7,729 bases of DNA from Bifidobacteriaceae bacterium. GTDB lineage: Bacteria; Actinomycetota; Actinomycetes; Actinomycetales; Bifidobacteriaceae. The position numbers were made by a program, and so were the translations under genes. The stretch is from contig JAUMUB010000048.1 of assembly GCA_030530905.1 (NCBI GenBank), positions 1-7,729 of the forward strand, given 5' to 3'. Of this stretch, positions 6,388 to 7,729 are shown piece by piece (within the stretch, counting starts at the first letter, position 1; each line of letters begins with the position of its first letter). The notes beneath the pieces were generated by a model. That model was not told the origin of the DNA. It worked only from the letters and a program-made list of their open reading frames with translations, and did no database searches.

Positions 6388-6891
6388 TTATTCGACAGAA
6401 GAAACTTGGCGCACTACATTTAGCGCTTTATTAAAAGCATCACTTGTCCAACTTGCTCCTGCAACAACATCAATTTTCAAATCTTTTAACGGCTTTCCAA
6501 CCACTGTTCCAGAAATTTCGCTAATAAATGCATTCTGATGTTTTTTTGAAATTGAAGAACTCGGATGACCCACTACTTCCACTTTTGCAATATCCTGATT
6601 GCTTATGGTGAAAGTGACGTCAATATTATCCTCACCAACTGGACCATATTGCGCTTTAATAGCATATGTTCCATCTTGATAGTTGCCACTATCTTTTTTG
6701 GTGGAAGTCGTAGTATTCGGATCTGTTGTTTGCTGATTGTTCTGCGTTGACGAATGCGTACTGCTCTCACCAGAATTACCAGCATACTCATCATCCATAG
6801 GCACTGCATTACTTTGCCCACATGCAGATAACGCCACTAAGGCAGCAAATGCACTAGCACCTAATACCGTACTTGCTTTTTTACGTGCCAC
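6388..6891 (-). CDS. FMN-binding-domain lipoprotein
   Basis: This 167-residue exported lipoprotein starts with a basic N-terminus (MARKKAST), an alanine-rich hydrophobic segment and the lipobox LSAC with lipidated Cys24. A Ser/Thr/Asn/Gln-rich linker (about 25-70) leads to a small FMN-binding domain (about 70-165), beginning YQDGTYAIKAQYGPVG and ending with DVVAGASWTSDAF at 141-153. The segment DVVAGAS matches the flavinylation pattern D-x-x-(s/t)-g-A-(T/S), with Ser147 as the candidate acceptor and Ala in the usually Ser/Thr position. The family carries FMN, often attached by ApbE, in extracytoplasmic electron transfer; no ApbE is in this window. I chose GTG at 6889-6891 because AAGAGGG (6897-6903, minus strand) lies 5 bases upstream and the signal peptide starts there. 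A longer in-frame ORF begins upstream inside the ABC gene but would bury the signal peptide. It follows the ABC ATPase by 31 bases, probably in one operon. Confidence 0.88.
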   Translation of the reverse strand: MARKKASTVLGASAFAALVALSACGQSNAVPMDDEYAGNSGESSTHSSTQNNQQTTDPNTTTSTKKDSGNYQDGTYAIKAQYGPVGEDNIDVTFTISNQDIAKVEVVGHPSSSISKKHQNAFISEISGTVVGKPLKDLKIDVVAGASWTSDAFNKALNVVRQVSSVE

Positions 6892-6896
6892 TATAA

Positions 6897-6903
6897 CCCT
6901 CTT
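6897..6903 (-). promoter_or_regulatory. Ribosome binding site fixing the GTG start of the lipoprotein
   Basis: On the minus strand AAGAGGG is followed by the 5-base spacer TTATA and then GTG at 6891-6889. This places translation start immediately before the basic residues of the lipoprotein signal peptide. Confidence 0.75.
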
Positions 6904-6922
6904 ACAAACGTATCTGAAGTAA

Positions 6923-7690
6923 CTACAATTTTTGTGCTTTTGTGGTATCTTCAAAATCTTGTTGTAAGACTTTAGATTCCACATGAATTCCTAACTGTTG
7001 CTGCAAATCCGCAAACTCTGAATGTGCTTGCTCATTATTCCACTTTTCACCAGTAAGAACACCATGATTAAGCATTATTTCTCGGTCTGCACATGATGCA
7101 ACCAAATGATCATGTGTAACAACAATAATAGTTGTTCCTTGCTCATGCAAGCGTTTGAAAATATCTAATACAATATGTTCATTTTTCTCATCAAGATTTC
7201 CTGTTGGCTCATCCGCAAGAATAATCTTTGGGCAATTTATTAACGCTCTTGCAATACATACACGCTGCTGCTCACCGCCAGATAATTGGCTTGGTAAATG
7301 ATGCGCACGATCTTTTAAACCAACCTGTTCAAGAACGTCTAATGCTTGCTGTTCATCAACAACTGAGTGATAATACTGTGCCATCATCACGTTCTCTACA
7401 GCGTTGAGATGTGGTACGAGATAGAATTTTTGAAACACTAATCCTATTACATTTTTTCTCACATCAGCCAGCTGGTTTTGGGTTAAATCTTGAAGATCTC
7501 GTCCTTCTAATCGGATTGATCCTTTTGTTGGAGTATCAAGGCAACCAATAATATTCATCAATGTTGTTTTACCCGAGCCAGATGAACCTACTATGGCTAA
7601 CCATTGACCTTGAGGAACTTGCAAACTTACGTCGTCAACTGCTTTAAGTGAACCGTAAATTTTTGAAATATGTTCTAATTCCAGCAGCAT
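6923..7690 (-). CDS. ABC transporter ATP-binding protein, MacB/LolD-like
   Basis: This 255-residue cytoplasmic ATPase has all key motifs intact: Walker A GSSGSGKT (35-42), Q-loop Gln87 in VFQKFYLVPHL, signature LSGGEQQR (136-143), Walker B IILADEP (156-162) with catalytic Glu161, D-loop NLDE (165-168) and switch His193. The phrase VPHLNAVENV after the Q-loop and the overall pattern fit the MacB/LolD/FtsE-like subgroup that works with FtsX/MacB-type permeases in lipoprotein, peptide or drug export. Residues after about 213 form a polar, Gln-rich C-terminal extension that ends in KAQKL. No permease is in the window; it would be expected past the right edge. The FMN-binding lipoprotein follows 31 bases downstream, suggesting a functional link. 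ATG 7690 gives a normal family N-terminus (MLLELEHISKIYG), but the frame stays open for 13 more codons to the window edge and no strong ribosome binding site is seen, so an upstream start is not excluded. Confidence 0.92.
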   Translation of the reverse strand: MLLELEHISKIYGSLKAVDDVSLQVPQGQWLAIVGSSGSGKTTLMNIIGCLDTPTKGSIRLEGRDLQDLTQNQLADVRKNVIGLVFQKFYLVPHLNAVENVMMAQYYHSVVDEQQALDVLEQVGLKDRAHHLPSQLSGGEQQRVCIARALINCPKIILADEPTGNLDEKNEHIVLDIFKRLHEQGTTIIVVTHDHLVASCADREIMLNHGVLTGEKWNNEQAHSEFADLQQQLGIHVESKVLQQDFEDTTKAQKL

Positions 7691-7729
7691 ATGTTCTGTA
7701 CCACCAACACCTGTTGTAATATTATTATC

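Noticed and set aside
6892..6984. Longer N-terminus for the FMN lipoprotein
   Set aside because: The extra 31 codons overlap the ABC gene and would place the lipoprotein signal peptide internally; the GTG at 6891 has its own ribosome binding site.

Overview
The window looks like chromosomal DNA of an AT-rich Gram-positive bacterium, most likely a low-GC actinobacterium of the Bifidobacteriaceae type (Gardnerella-like). This is inference. It rests on the tandem YhgE/Pip membrane proteins, a GTG-initiated lipoprotein with an alanine-rich actinobacterial signal peptide, Shine-Dalgarno sites of the AGGAG/GAGGG type, and the overall AT-richness. No rRNA, tRNA, IS element, CRISPR array or phage gene is visible, so the window reads as ordinary chromosome with one interesting membrane-protein operon.

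Layout, left to right. (1) Positions 3-284 hold the Ser/Asn/Thr-rich C-terminal tail of a plus-strand protein whose body lies off the left edge. It is followed by a perfect long hairpin (308-341). (2) A small DUF1801/YdhG-type (frataxin-like fold) gene (359-751) ends at a good intrinsic terminator (810-844). (3) A three-gene plus-strand unit follows: two YhgE/Pip-domain membrane proteins (916-3564 and 3557-5719, overlapping by 8 bases) and a TetR-family regulator (5761-6354). A 19-base palindrome (881-899) lies between the presumed promoter and the ribosome binding site of the first gene and is the best candidate operator for that regulator. (4) On the minus strand, reading in from the right edge, a MacB/LolD-type ABC ATPase (7690-6923) is followed 31 bases later by a small lipoprotein with an FMN-binding domain (6891-6388). 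The two transcription units converge with only 33 bases between stop codons.

How the genes may work together. The two YhgE/Pip proteins share N-terminal and C-terminal signatures, are translationally coupled, and each place about 475 residues outside the membrane, so they probably form a heteromeric envelope complex repressed by the TetR protein and induced by an unknown ligand. Relatives include phage receptors (Lactococcus Pip, Bacillus YueB). The minus-strand pair looks like part of an ABC transporter whose permease would lie off the right edge, with an extracytoplasmic, possibly covalently flavinylated lipoprotein as partner.

The most noteworthy points are the 19-base operator candidate, the extra C-terminal membrane hairpin on the first YhgE/Pip protein, the serine-type flavinylation motif next to an ABC ATPase, and the hairpin sitting just upstream of a start codon with no visible ribosome binding site.
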